Origin: Novosphingobium sp. FSW06-99
GTDB lineage: Bacteria; Pseudomonadota; Alphaproteobacteria; Sphingomonadales; Sphingomonadaceae
DNA: 64,000 nucleotides
Direction: 5' to 3'
Assembly (NCBI RefSeq): GCF_001519065.1
Contig: NZ_KQ954252.1
Coordinates: forward strand, 331,560 to 395,559
Shown: piece after piece, positions 53,401 to 61,955 of the stretch
Layout of the letters: each line of letters opens with the position of its first letter
Position numbering within the stretch: position 1 is the stretch's first letter
The notes under the pieces: generated by a model
Seen by the model: the letters and a program-made list of their open reading frames with translations, nothing else
Database searches by the model: none
What the model was told of the DNA's origin: nothing
Translations under genes and position numbers: made by a program

Positions 53401-54750
53401 TTCGCGCAAGGCGAAATGGAACAGCGCGAGCACTTTGGCCTGCGCCTGAAGGTTGAGATAGATCAGCAGGTTGCGGCAGGAGATCAGGTTGATCCGCGAA
53501 AACGGGGGATCGGTCAGCACGTCCTGGACCGAAAACACCACTTGCCCGCGCAAACCCGGCACAACACGATACCCCGATGGCTCGGCAATGAAATGGCGTT
53601 GCAGCCGGTCCGCCGAAACCTGGTTCGCGATCTCCGGCGGATAGAACCCCTCGCGCGCGGTGGCGATCGCATCGGGATCGAGGTCAGAAGCGAACACCTG
53701 CAGCTTGATGTCGCGCCGCGTGGCGGCGATCGCATCCTGGCAGATGATCGCCATCGAATAGGCTTCTTCACCGGTGCTGCATCCGGCCACCCAGATCCGC
53801 AGCGTCTGCCCGGGGAGCAAGTTGCTGATCGCTTCGGGCAGGATCGCGCTTTCCAGCACATCGAACATGCGCGGATCGCGAAAGAACGACGTCACGTTGA
53901 TCAGCAGATCGCTGACCAGCAGCGCGCATTCGCCCGGCTCGTCGCGCAACCGGTCGAGATAGGCGGCGGTGTCGTTGCCCGGGATGCCCAGCAGCCCCAT
54001 GCGCCGCGCGATCCGACGCGCCATCGTACCGGGCTTATAGGGGTGAAAATCGTGTCCGGTGCGTACATGCAAATGGTCGAGGATGGCGGCGATGTCGGCC
54101 GCTTCGTCGCGCTGGAACGCAATGTCCGCATCGCCGGGCGCGCTGGCCACGCGCAGTGCAAAGGTCGCCAGCGCTGCGGGTATCCGGGCCAGCGCAAGCA
54201 CATGATCGACCACGCCGGTGGCGATGGCACCGTCGGGCATGCCGGGATATTCGGCCTCTTCGAGCGCCTGGGCGATAATGCAGCCGCCCGCCTGGCGCAG
54301 CGCGGGCAGGGCGGCGCTGCCATCCTGGCCGGTGCCCGACAGGATCACGGCGGCCGTCTGCGGGCCGCATGACCGCGCCAGGGATTTGAGCAGGCGATCA
54401 AACGGCAGCCGCGCGCCCTGGCGCGTATCGGGCACCGTCAGATGGAGCAGGCCCGAACGCACCGAAAGATAGCAGCCGGGCGGAATGACATAGACATGGT
54501 TGACCGCCAAGGGGCACCCGTCGCTCGCCTCGACCACCGTCATCGCCGTGTGTTGGCCGAGCAATTCGACCATCAGGCTTTTGTGGGTCGGGTCAAGATG
54601 CTGGACGACGATGAACGCCATGCCGGGCGCTTCGGGCAGGGCATCGAACAGCCGCGACATTGCCTCCAGCCCGCCTGACGAGGCCCCGATTGCGACAATC
54701 GGCAGTGTCTCGCCAAGCGTGGCCGTGGCGGGCCCCTCGTACGTTGTCAA
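50413..54750 (-). CDS. CheB-CheR-PAS-histidine kinase-REC-REC-LuxR fusion
   Basis: A 1,445-residue multidomain regulator, probably cytoplasmic. In order: CheB methylesterase (about 15-195: Ser in [10 protein letters not shown], His in VVQHLDP, Asp in GTGQDGSA); CheR methyltransferase (about 215-490: [23 protein letters not shown]); a coiled coil (about 665-745); PAS (about 760-870); histidine kinase (H-box [12 protein letters not shown], N-box [28 protein letters not shown]); receiver 1 ([10 protein letters not shown]); receiver 2 ([12 protein letters not shown]); and a LuxR-type HTH ([40 protein letters not shown]). It fuses kinase and FixJ-type output. The start is uncertain: TTG at 54750 overlaps a leader stop; the frame is open to 54855. 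Confidence 0.85.
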   Translation of the reverse strand: [1445 protein letters not shown]

Positions 54751-54800
54751 AATGTCGTCGATCGGGCGGCGATGCCGGACGTGATGGTGTTGCGTGTCAT
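54747..54800 (-). CDS. Possible 17-residue leader peptide
   Basis: An ATG at 54800 with GAGGGG a few bases upstream opens a 17-codon frame (MTRNTITSGIAARSTTF) that ends in a TGA overlapping a TTG (54750) in the frame of the large fusion protein. This could couple translation, or mark a one-base frameshift at the true start of the big gene. Confidence 0.35.
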   Translation of the reverse strand: MTRNTITSGIAARSTTF

Positions 54801-54867
54801 GGGTGTTCCCCTCGGCGCGGCCCGTACCACAGGATCGACCCGGACTAGCTATCAATATTGGCGCCGA

Positions 54868-55059
54868 TCACTTTCCGACGTGGATCGCAGTCAGCAGATC
54901 AATGATGCCGAACACCTTGAGCAGCCACAGCACCACGGCGATCACCACCACGCCGTTGAGGATCTGCTTGATCCGGGCATCCATTGGAATCATGGAGTTG
55001 ATGAGCCCGAGAATGACCCCGACAACGATCAGGGCGACGATAATACTTATGAACGGCAT
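54868..55059 (-). CDS. Thivi_2564-family small membrane protein
   Basis: A 63-residue two-helix membrane protein: FISIIVALIVVGVILGLINSMIPMDARIKQILNGVVVIAVVLWLLKVFGII. The IPMDxxIKQILN motif between the helices is the family signature. AGGAG stands eight bases before the ATG. Upstream of the big CheB-CheR fusion on the same strand. Confidence 0.85.
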   Translation of the reverse strand: MPFISIIVALIVVGVILGLINSMIPMDARIKQILNGVVVIAVVLWLLKVFGIIDLLTAIHVGK

Positions 55060-55213
55060 CGCGACGGGCTCCTGGCAAGAACAATGGGCGCCCGACTGCG
55101 GGGCGGGGAGCCGTGCTGCCGGGCGCCGCCCCGGGGGAGGGGCATATCCTCCATAGGTCGTCGCGGTTTCATCGCCAGACTCGGAATCTACCCAGCGCGC
55201 CGCGTTCGCTGCT

Positions 55214-56275
55214 TCAGCGGACGATGGAAAGGCCGCCGCCCGAACCGAGCGCACGCAGCCGCCGACTGGTATCCTCATCGAACAGGAACGGGATGAACAT
55301 ATAGCGCAGGCCGCGCGTGACCGGCGTCACCTCGTGCACCAGCGAACAGGAAAACACCGCCGCGCCGCCCGGCGGTGGGCGATAACCCTGGGTGCCGAAT
55401 TGCGGGAAACGCAAGTCGCCCCCCTCGTAATCATCGTTCAACGCCACGCTGACCGCGAAACGGCGGTGCGCGGTGCCGACCTGATTGTTGTCGATATGCG
55501 CGCGGAAATGGCCAAATCCCGCCTCGTACCGCCCGATCTGGCAGCGTTCCATGCGGGTCGCGCAAAAACCGAAAAAGCGTTCCACTTCGGGGACAAGGCG
55601 GCTGCCGATGCGCAGGGCCAGTTCGTTGCACAAGGCGCGATCCTCGATCAGCAGATCGCGGCGCGCCTTGTTTTCGGTGACCAGTTCCAGCACCGTGCGC
55701 CCGTCGCGCTCGACCGCAACCAGCCCCGGCTGGCCGCCGTCCTGGTCGAACCGGCGGATCAGATCGGCGCAGAATTCGGGTTCGAACACGCGCGGCACGA
55801 TCAGCACCGGGGGGGGATAATTCTCGGCGGCGGGCATCCGGGCCAGTGCCGCCGCGACGGCCTTGCCATGCGCGGCGGGCGCGCTTTCCTGCACGGCGAC
55901 ATTGTCCCACACGCGCTGGCGGCGATCGAGAATGACCGAAAACTGGCGATAGGCGGGGTGTCCCTGTGCATCGCGCGCCAGCGCGCCGTGCATGCGGCTG
56001 ATCAGGCGGCGCTCGTCCTCCACCACCAGCGTCATGGCGTTGCGATCGCCCTGCCAGTGCGGTGCGCGCGCGGCGTCGCGCGGGTCGACCGAAATCACGA
56101 ACACCGCGGCGCCTTGCAGATCGGCCTCCATCAGACCGGCTAGCAGACGCGCCGAGGTCGAGGCGGTGGTCGATCCGACGAAGGCCAGCACGACCGGGCG
56201 CCCGGCATGTTGCGACAAGTCGACGCCGCTGCCCGGCGTGACCACCGCAGGTGCATATTCGCCCGTCGCCAGCAT
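55214..56275 (-). CDS. Redoxin-like / 2OG-Fe(II) oxygenase (prolyl-hydroxylase type) fusion
   Basis: A 353-residue protein. The first ~155 residues resemble a peroxiredoxin/AhpC fold (VVLAFVGSTTASTSARLLAGL, RDAARAPHWQGDRNAMTLVVEDERRLIS), but the peroxidatic Cys position is Ser/Thr. The C-terminal ~190 residues form a 2-oxoglutarate Fe(II) dioxygenase (Pfam 2OG-FeII_Oxy type): metal ligands HID in FGHFRAHIDNN and distal His in SCSLVHEVTPVTRGLRYMF, with Arg for 2OG. Downstream of the HAD gene by 75 bp on the same strand, likely cotranscribed. It may hydroxylate a protein or surface sugar; substrate unknown. Confidence 0.82.
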   Translation of the reverse strand: MLATGEYAPAVVTPGSGVDLSQHAGRPVVLAFVGSTTASTSARLLAGLMEADLQGAAVFVISVDPRDAARAPHWQGDRNAMTLVVEDERRLISRMHGALARDAQGHPAYRQFSVILDRRQRVWDNVAVQESAPAAHGKAVAAALARMPAAENYPPPVLIVPRVFEPEFCADLIRRFDQDGGQPGLVAVERDGRTVLELVTENKARRDLLIEDRALCNELALRIGSRLVPEVERFFGFCATRMERCQIGRYEAGFGHFRAHIDNNQVGTAHRRFAVSVALNDDYEGGDLRFPQFGTQGYRPPPGGAAVFSCSLVHEVTPVTRGLRYMFIPFLFDEDTSRRLRALGSGGGLSIVR

Positions 56276-56350
56276 GAAATTCGTCTCCGTGGGGTCACCG
56301 CTGTGTGCGTGACGCCACACATAGAGGCGTTGTCCGGGAAAACCAGAGCT

Positions 56351-58795
56351 CTACGCCGGGCCGCCGATCGTTCTGAATACCACCACGATCATCAGCGCGG
56401 TGTCGCCTTGGGCAGGCGGCGGTTGCAACAGCGCAAAGCCGGCCGGGTCGGGACAATGCCACAAGTGTTCGGTCAGCGCGGTGATGCGATCGAACTGCGG
56501 CACGATCGGGCATGCGCGCAGATGGCTGTCATGGCGGTTGTCCAGATATTCGTCGGCGGGCATCGCGGTGATCGACAGCACTTCGACATAAGGCGCCAGC
56601 GTGCCGAACGGCACGGCCGCGACAAACCGGCCGGCGCCGACCGGAATGCACAGCGCGCAAAATCCATCATGGGTGGGCCGGATCGGCAGCGAGACCGGAG
56701 TGGCATCGCGCGTATCGCTCAGGATCACGCTGATCTGGCCAACGTCCCCGGCGAGGTCGGCGGCGGCCAGCGGCATGTGGAATCGCATCGTGGCCAGATG
56801 GGTCAGGCGCGTGGCAAAGCCTTCTTCGGCCAGTTCGGCGGGCAGGAACATGCGCCGCACGCCCTTTTGATAGAACAGCCCCTGTTGCAACAGGCCTTGG
56901 CGGGCAATCTCGGGGTCAAACAGGGCCAGCGTTTCGCCGGTGCCCAGATTGACGTCGTGTTCGAACGCGCGAACCACCGCCAGTTCCTCGCGCAAGGGCA
57001 GAAACATCAGCCGCATCAGCGTCGCGGCATTGGCCTTGCGCCACAATTCCACGCCAATCCCCGCCACGGCATCGCCACTGACGACCCGCACGATCGAGCC
57101 GTGCGCGGCCCCGGCAAAGGCCAGGCAGCCGGTCTGCACCGCCTCGCGCACGTCGCTCTGGCGTTTGGCAATGTCGTTGGCGCCGCGAACGGGTGTGCCG
57201 TCTTCGGCATAGTCGATCACAGAGCCTTGCGCGGCGGTGGCCAATTGTTCGATCAGCGCGACATTGGCGGTCATCGCGTTGAGCAGCGCGTAATCGTAGT
57301 GCTCGCTCGACAGATAGCCGCGCTTGTCGAGCCCCGAAATCTGCATCTCGCGCAAGATCAGATAGCGTCCGGCGACATGCACGCCCAGCGATCGCGCCAG
57401 CAACGGGTCGATCAGCGACTGAACCGATCCGTTATAGCCCAGATCGACCAGCATCAGCGTATCGCCCGGCGCCGGGCGCACACGCTGGCGAACATGATTG
57501 ACCAGCCGTTCGCCCAGAGCCTGCGCGGCCAGGATGATCGGGCGCCGGTTGGTGGGCACGCGGCACCAGTCGGCCAGCGCGCGCCAGCCTTCGTCCCAAC
57601 TGCGCCCGTCGCACAATCGGGCAATGGTTGCATCGGGCAGGCGCAATTGACGCGCCAGCAACACGGGATCGATGCCGCGATTTTCATCGAGATGACGCAT
57701 GATCGCGGTGTCTTGCGCAAAGGTCGCGAATGTCGCGGTCAGGCGGCTGATCTCGACCGGATGGATCGAACCGTCTGTCCCCACGGCCTCGTGCATGCGC
57801 ATCGGCAGATGCCCATCGCGCATCAGGAACAGCCAGTGTACCGCGCCGCCGTATTGCGCCTGCAAGCCTTTGGCTTCGTGCCGCAGCCATTGGTCATAGC
57901 CGAGCAGCACCGGGCCCAGCGTGGCAAAGCCGAACTGGTGCGCCGCATTGTCGAGGCGTGGCATGCCATGGGCCAGCGCCGGGCGGTGCGGTTGCGGCGC
58001 CTGCAGGCCGTCGCGGTCATGCCCATGCATCAGCGCGGCAACCGCGCTTTCCAGCCGCAATTGCTGCGCGGTGCGCTCGGTAAACTGGCGCAGATGCAGC
58101 GTGTGCACCCCGAACGGTTCTACCCCGCCGACATCGGCGGCCTGGTTGTCACCGATGTGCAAAATCTCGCCGGGCTTTGCCTTCATGCGCGCCAGCACAT
58201 CGCCATAGAGCCCGGCGGCCTTGGGCTTGCCATGGGTCGAGGAACAGAACACCCGGTCGATCAGCGCGGCGACATCGGCCCCGGCGGCGCGCGCGACCAG
58301 ATCGTGCAACTGGCGCGGGCTCAGATACGTGTCGGACACCAGGATCACCTGCATGCCGCGTCGCCGTGCCTCGTGCATCAGCGCGATGGTCGGCGCAAAG
58401 CCATAACACGATTGCGCCTCCGCCTCGATTTCGGCGGCAATCGCACGGGCACGATCGGCATCGCGCGCGCGCGGCATGATCGACCGGTAGATCTCGTCGA
58501 TAGAAATGTCGTGCACGCCGCGCGCAGACCGCGCGATCTGGCGCGCGCGGCGTTCGCCATGCATGCGCTGATACGGGTTGCAATCGGGCAACAGCGCAAA
58601 CAGGTCGGTCGGCGCGTGGCAATCGCGCCATAGCAGCGTGTCGAAACAGTCGAGACTGAGCACTTTGAGGCCGGCAAACCAGTCGAGCACCTCGGGCAAT
58701 TCGTGGGGCAGGCAATGCGTGCGGAGTTCGGGTCGCACGGCCAGGCTGGACGCACCGTTGCGCTTGTGCGGCTGGGGCACGAAGGGGGCGTTCAT
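56351..58795 (-). CDS. Large HAD-superfamily hydrolase-like protein
   Basis: An 814-residue protein. The N-terminal HAD domain (about 25-250) has motif I LSLDCFDTLLWRDC, motif II VILVSDTYLSP, motif III Lys in STHGKPKAAGLYG and motif IV LHIGDNQAADVGG, so it should be an active phosphatase. The remaining ~550 residues (ALGERLVNHVRQRVRP, MLVDLGYNGSVQSLIDPLL) form one or more unrecognised domains. Similar large HAD proteins are seen near polysaccharide genes, but none are here. Start 58795 begins MNAPFVPQP; upstream sequence to 58846 is unlikely coding. Confidence 0.75.
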   Translation of the reverse strand: MNAPFVPQPHKRNGASSLAVRPELRTHCLPHELPEVLDWFAGLKVLSLDCFDTLLWRDCHAPTDLFALLPDCNPYQRMHGERRARQIARSARGVHDISIDEIYRSIMPRARDADRARAIAAEIEAEAQSCYGFAPTIALMHEARRRGMQVILVSDTYLSPRQLHDLVARAAGADVAALIDRVFCSSTHGKPKAAGLYGDVLARMKAKPGEILHIGDNQAADVGGVEPFGVHTLHLRQFTERTAQQLRLESAVAALMHGHDRDGLQAPQPHRPALAHGMPRLDNAAHQFGFATLGPVLLGYDQWLRHEAKGLQAQYGGAVHWLFLMRDGHLPMRMHEAVGTDGSIHPVEISRLTATFATFAQDTAIMRHLDENRGIDPVLLARQLRLPDATIARLCDGRSWDEGWRALADWCRVPTNRRPIILAAQALGERLVNHVRQRVRPAPGDTLMLVDLGYNGSVQSLIDPLLARSLGVHVAGRYLILREMQISGLDKRGYLSSEHYDYALLNAMTANVALIEQLATAAQGSVIDYAEDGTPVRGANDIAKRQSDVREAVQTGCLAFAGAAHGSIVRVVSGDAVAGIGVELWRKANAATLMRLMFLPLREELAVVRAFEHDVNLGTGETLALFDPEIARQGLLQQGLFYQKGVRRMFLPAELAEEGFATRLTHLATMRFHMPLAAADLAGDVGQISVILSDTRDATPVSLPIRPTHDGFCALCIPVGAGRFVAAVPFGTLAPYVEVLSITAMPADEYLDNRHDSHLRACPIVPQFDRITALTEHLWHCPDPAGFALLQPPPAQGDTALMIVVVFRTIGGPA

Positions 58796-58884
58796 GGTCT
58801 GGCTTTCGGCTGGATGCTGGTTCGCGGGCCAGACTAGCGCCGCCATGGTAAACGGGGCGCAGCCGTTCGCTTAGGGTATTGCCC

Positions 58885-60204
58885 CTAGGCAGCCTGTGAT
58901 GCGCCGCCCTTGGCGGCCGGGGCCACGCGCTCGACCGCGGCGGTCAGCGCGGTGGCGGCCTTGGCGCGGCAGGCCTCGGGCAAAGTGTCGATCGATCCCG
59001 CACCGGTGATCGCATCGGCACCGAAACAGGTGTTGAGGTCGATCCACACGGTATCGATCGGCCGGGCATTGGCCGGATCATAGAACACCGCGACCAGCGG
59101 CCGATCGGGCGAGTCCCGGTTCTGGTCGAGCACCACTGCCAGCCGGCCGCTGCGCAAGGCCACCACCGATCCGGTCGGCCAGACGCCCACGGTCGCCTCG
59201 AACACCGCCAGCAGCTCGCTGTCGAATGCGCCGACATCCGCCTTCATCGTGCGCAGCGCTTCGGCCGGGTTGCTTCCGCCCGCGGCAAGCGTGTCATAGC
59301 TATCGCAGATTGCTGCCATCCGGCCCAATTTGCTCAAGCCATTGCCGCCGATGGCGTTGGGCCAGCCGGTGCCGTCGATACGTTCGTGGTGTTCAAGGCA
59401 GGCGCGCGCAACCGTATCCGACAGGCGGCAGCGCACGATGAAATCGTGGCCAAGCTGGACGTGGCTGTGCCAGATCTCGGCGGGCAATGTCCGCGCATCG
59501 ACGCCTTCGGGTGCCACCTCGACCGGCAACAGGCAGATCCCGGCATCGAGCAACAGCCCGGCCAGACCCGCTGCGTGCAGATCGATCGGGTCCAGCCGCA
59601 GATTGCGGCCCAGCGCTATCATCAGCGCGCTGGTCGCCAGGGCATGGCGAAAAACATCCTCGCGGTCGCGGCGAAACCGCATCAACCCGTTGAAGGCAAA
59701 CGGATTGGTCTGCACAGAGGTGATGATCGAATTGATCACCGGGCTGATCGTGGCAGGCGTGATCGCCTTGCCCAGCCGCATTTCCAGAAACGCCCCGCTC
59801 ACTGCCTTTACCCCGCGTTCGGCAAGCGCGCTGGCGCGGCCAAAGCCGCGCGCCACTTCGCCGGGCGGTGCCGACAGCACGCGGGCCACGCCCGCCTGCG
59901 CCGGTGCCGGCGGGCTGACCAAGACGTCCCGGGGCAAAGGGGCGGGCCGTGCGGGGAGAAGGCGGCGGGCCGGTGCGGGGGGCGGGGCTGGCGATGCCGC
60001 GCGCGCGGGCGCCGCATCGGGATCGATCCCGCGTTCGGTGTCGATGATTACGGCGGGCACATAGCTGGCGTGCAGCCGGTCGAGCATGTCGGGGTCGGTC
60101 AACAGGAACCGCGCCCGCCAGAAGGGATGGCTGAACCAGTTGCCTTCGAGCTTGTGGATGTACATGCCGAGCATGACATCACCTGGGTCGATCCGCTTGA
60201 GCAT
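58885..60204 (-). CDS. HD-GYP domain protein with degenerate metal motif
   Basis: A 439-residue protein. An N-terminal DUF3391-like domain (MLGMYIHKLEGNWFSHPFWR) and Pro/Ala-rich linker lead to an HD-GYP domain (about 180-330). Canonical HDxGK reads LDAGI (LLLDAGICLLP), so the metal-binding His is lost, and GYP reads GWP (RIDGTGWPNAIGGNGLSKLGRMAAICDSYDTL); other His residues (LEHHERIDG, HVQLGHDF) remain. True c-di-GMP phosphodiesterase activity is therefore doubtful; it may bind the nucleotide or have changed metal. Start 60204 fits the DUF3391 start. Confidence 0.82.
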   Translation of the reverse strand: MLKRIDPGDVMLGMYIHKLEGNWFSHPFWRARFLLTDPDMLDRLHASYVPAVIIDTERGIDPDAAPARAASPAPPPAPARRLLPARPAPLPRDVLVSPPAPAQAGVARVLSAPPGEVARGFGRASALAERGVKAVSGAFLEMRLGKAITPATISPVINSIITSVQTNPFAFNGLMRFRRDREDVFRHALATSALMIALGRNLRLDPIDLHAAGLAGLLLDAGICLLPVEVAPEGVDARTLPAEIWHSHVQLGHDFIVRCRLSDTVARACLEHHERIDGTGWPNAIGGNGLSKLGRMAAICDSYDTLAAGGSNPAEALRTMKADVGAFDSELLAVFEATVGVWPTGSVVALRSGRLAVVLDQNRDSPDRPLVAVFYDPANARPIDTVWIDLNTCFGADAITGAGSIDTLPEACRAKAATALTAAVERVAPAAKGGASQAA

Positions 60205-60304
60205 GGTTCCTCGTGCCGAAATTCCTGAAGATAGGGTCCCTCGCTCGGGCAGGATCAGGATGGCAGCACGGGGTGAATTCGGCTTGTTAAGAGCCTAAGG
60301 ATAA

Positions 60305-61231
60305 TTACCGATACGCGCGGCGAAGGTGCGGCAATCCGGTTGTCGCGATGACGATGCCGATCAGGATCATGCACGCCCCGATGGCAAAGCCGCCGTCGAT
60401 CCGATCGCCCATCAGGATGATCCCGGCGGCGACGCCAAACACCGGGGTCAGGAAACTGAGCACGCCCAACCGCGTCGCGCTGTATCGGCGCAGCAGCGCA
60501 AACCATGTCAGATAGCTGCCGAATGCCACCACCGCGACTTGCCAGACCAGCGACAGGGCCAACGCCGCATCGGCGTGCACCGCGGTTTCACCCAGCGTCA
60601 GCGCGGTCGTGGTGGCCAGCAGGCCCGCCCCGACCAGTTGATAGAACAAGGTGATCGTTGCGGGCGCATCGGCCAGTCGCGATCCGCGCAACACGATCGC
60701 GGTAATCGCCCACGATGCCGCCCCGGCCAGCGCCAGCGCATCGCCCAGCCGCATCGCCGGATAGAGGCCCGGATCGCCGCGCCCCAGAAAAGTCAGCGCC
60801 ACGCCTGCAAAGGCCAGTGCCACGCCCAGCCATTGCGCGGGACGCAGGCGTTCGTCGCGGTGCACCAGCCCCAGCCCGAATGCGATCATCAGCGGCGCGC
60901 AATAGAGATAGACGGTGACATGCGATGCGCTGGTGCGCCGCAGCGCTTCGCCGGCAAACACGAATTCCAGCCCGAAGAACACGCCCACCGCCAGCCCCGG
61001 CAACACCGTCGCGCGGGTCATTGCACGCAATTCGCCGCGTGCTGCGGCCAGGCCGAGCGTCGCCATCGCCGCCAGCGCCGATCGCACGCCCAATTGCAGG
61101 ATCGGGCTCATCTGGGCGGCGGCCGCCTTGATCGTGACTTGCTGGGTGCCCCAGATCAGGCACAACACCGCCATCACGGCGGCGGCGCGCATATCGATCG
61201 GTCGGCGATCGACCGGCTGGCGTTGCGACAT
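60305..61231 (-). CDS. EamA-type DMT superfamily transporter
   Basis: A 308-residue inner-membrane protein of ten helices in two EamA repeats (AVLCLIWGTQQVTIKAAA...AGEALRRTSASHVTVYLYCAPLMIAFGLGL and GDALALAGAASWAITAIVLRG...TPVFGVAAGIILMGDRIDGGFAIGACMILIGI). It resembles RhaT/YdcZ-like exporters of metabolites. Start 61231 (MSQRQPVD) is used; MRAAAV further in is an alternative. Substrate unknown. Confidence 0.88.
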   Translation of the reverse strand: MSQRQPVDRRPIDMRAAAVMAVLCLIWGTQQVTIKAAAAQMSPILQLGVRSALAAMATLGLAAARGELRAMTRATVLPGLAVGVFFGLEFVFAGEALRRTSASHVTVYLYCAPLMIAFGLGLVHRDERLRPAQWLGVALAFAGVALTFLGRGDPGLYPAMRLGDALALAGAASWAITAIVLRGSRLADAPATITLFYQLVGAGLLATTTALTLGETAVHADAALALSLVWQVAVVAFGSYLTWFALLRRYSATRLGVLSFLTPVFGVAAGIILMGDRIDGGFAIGACMILIGIVIATTGLPHLRRAYR

Positions 61232-61403
61232 GGGTCCCGATCCATACAAGATGATCATAAGGCGCCGAATCGGGCGCGCGCAGGGGGTCACTGCCTGTTT
61301 TTGCGCGATAAAGCACCACTCATCGGATTTTATGGTGTAGTGCGAGCAGCGCGCCTTATGACGCATGGGGTGCATGGTCGGATTGCACGGGACACACGAC
61401 GCG

Positions 61404-61955
61404 ATGCTGCCACTTTTTCCGGTCGGCCTGATGCTGGCGACCACGTTGACCGTCGACAAGTCCATCGCGGACGAGGTGGGGCCCGACCCGCTGGCGCCGG
61501 CGCGTTCGGGCCTGGTGCAATGCTATGATCCCGATCCCGCCAGCCACACCTGCCGCTTGATCGCGGCCTATCGCCGCGCGTCCGACGGCGCGTGGACCAA
61601 GATTGCCACGGTGATGCCCGACCCGGTCCAGCCGCTGACGGTGGATATCGAAACCCCGGTCGCGGTGCGCGCGGGCGAAGTGTGCGGCACGTTCGACCGC
61701 GATCAGGTGATGGCGGCCAAGCTGTCGTTCTACGAGCGGCAGGTGCCCGCCGATCACGCGCTGCCACTGCTGGCGCAGATTGCCGATGCCATGGCCGGCG
61801 CGTTCGGGCATGAGATCTGCACGCGCTTTGTGGCGCAGAACGGCGCGCTGGTGGCGCGCCCGCACATGACAGGCCTCGCCACCCATTTCCCCGACCAGCG
61901 TGTGATCTGGGTGCGACCCGATGGCGGCTATCGGGTCGCGCCGCGCAACGGCTGA
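61404..61955 (+). CDS. Hypothetical protein, possibly exported
   Basis: A 183-residue protein (from ATG 61404; the frame is open from an ATG at 61365). The N-terminus (LPLFPVGLMLATTLTV) may be a weak signal or anchor. The rest (LVQCYDPDPASHTCRLIAAYRRASDGAWTKIATV, VRAGEVCGTFDRDQVMAAKLSFYERQVP) contains four Cys and has no family I recognise. Back-to-back convergent with the sulfatase gene; divergent to the DMT gene. Confidence 0.55.
   Translation: MLPLFPVGLMLATTLTVDKSIADEVGPDPLAPARSGLVQCYDPDPASHTCRLIAAYRRASDGAWTKIATVMPDPVQPLTVDIETPVAVRAGEVCGTFDRDQVMAAKLSFYERQVPADHALPLLAQIADAMAGAFGHEICTRFVAQNGALVARPHMTGLATHFPDQRVIWVRPDGGYRVAPRNG

Noticed and set aside
56207..58633. 808-codon plus-strand open frame opposite the HAD gene
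   Set aside because: Basic, His/Gln/Arg-rich low-information sequence without ribosome site; the minus strand has HAD motifs.
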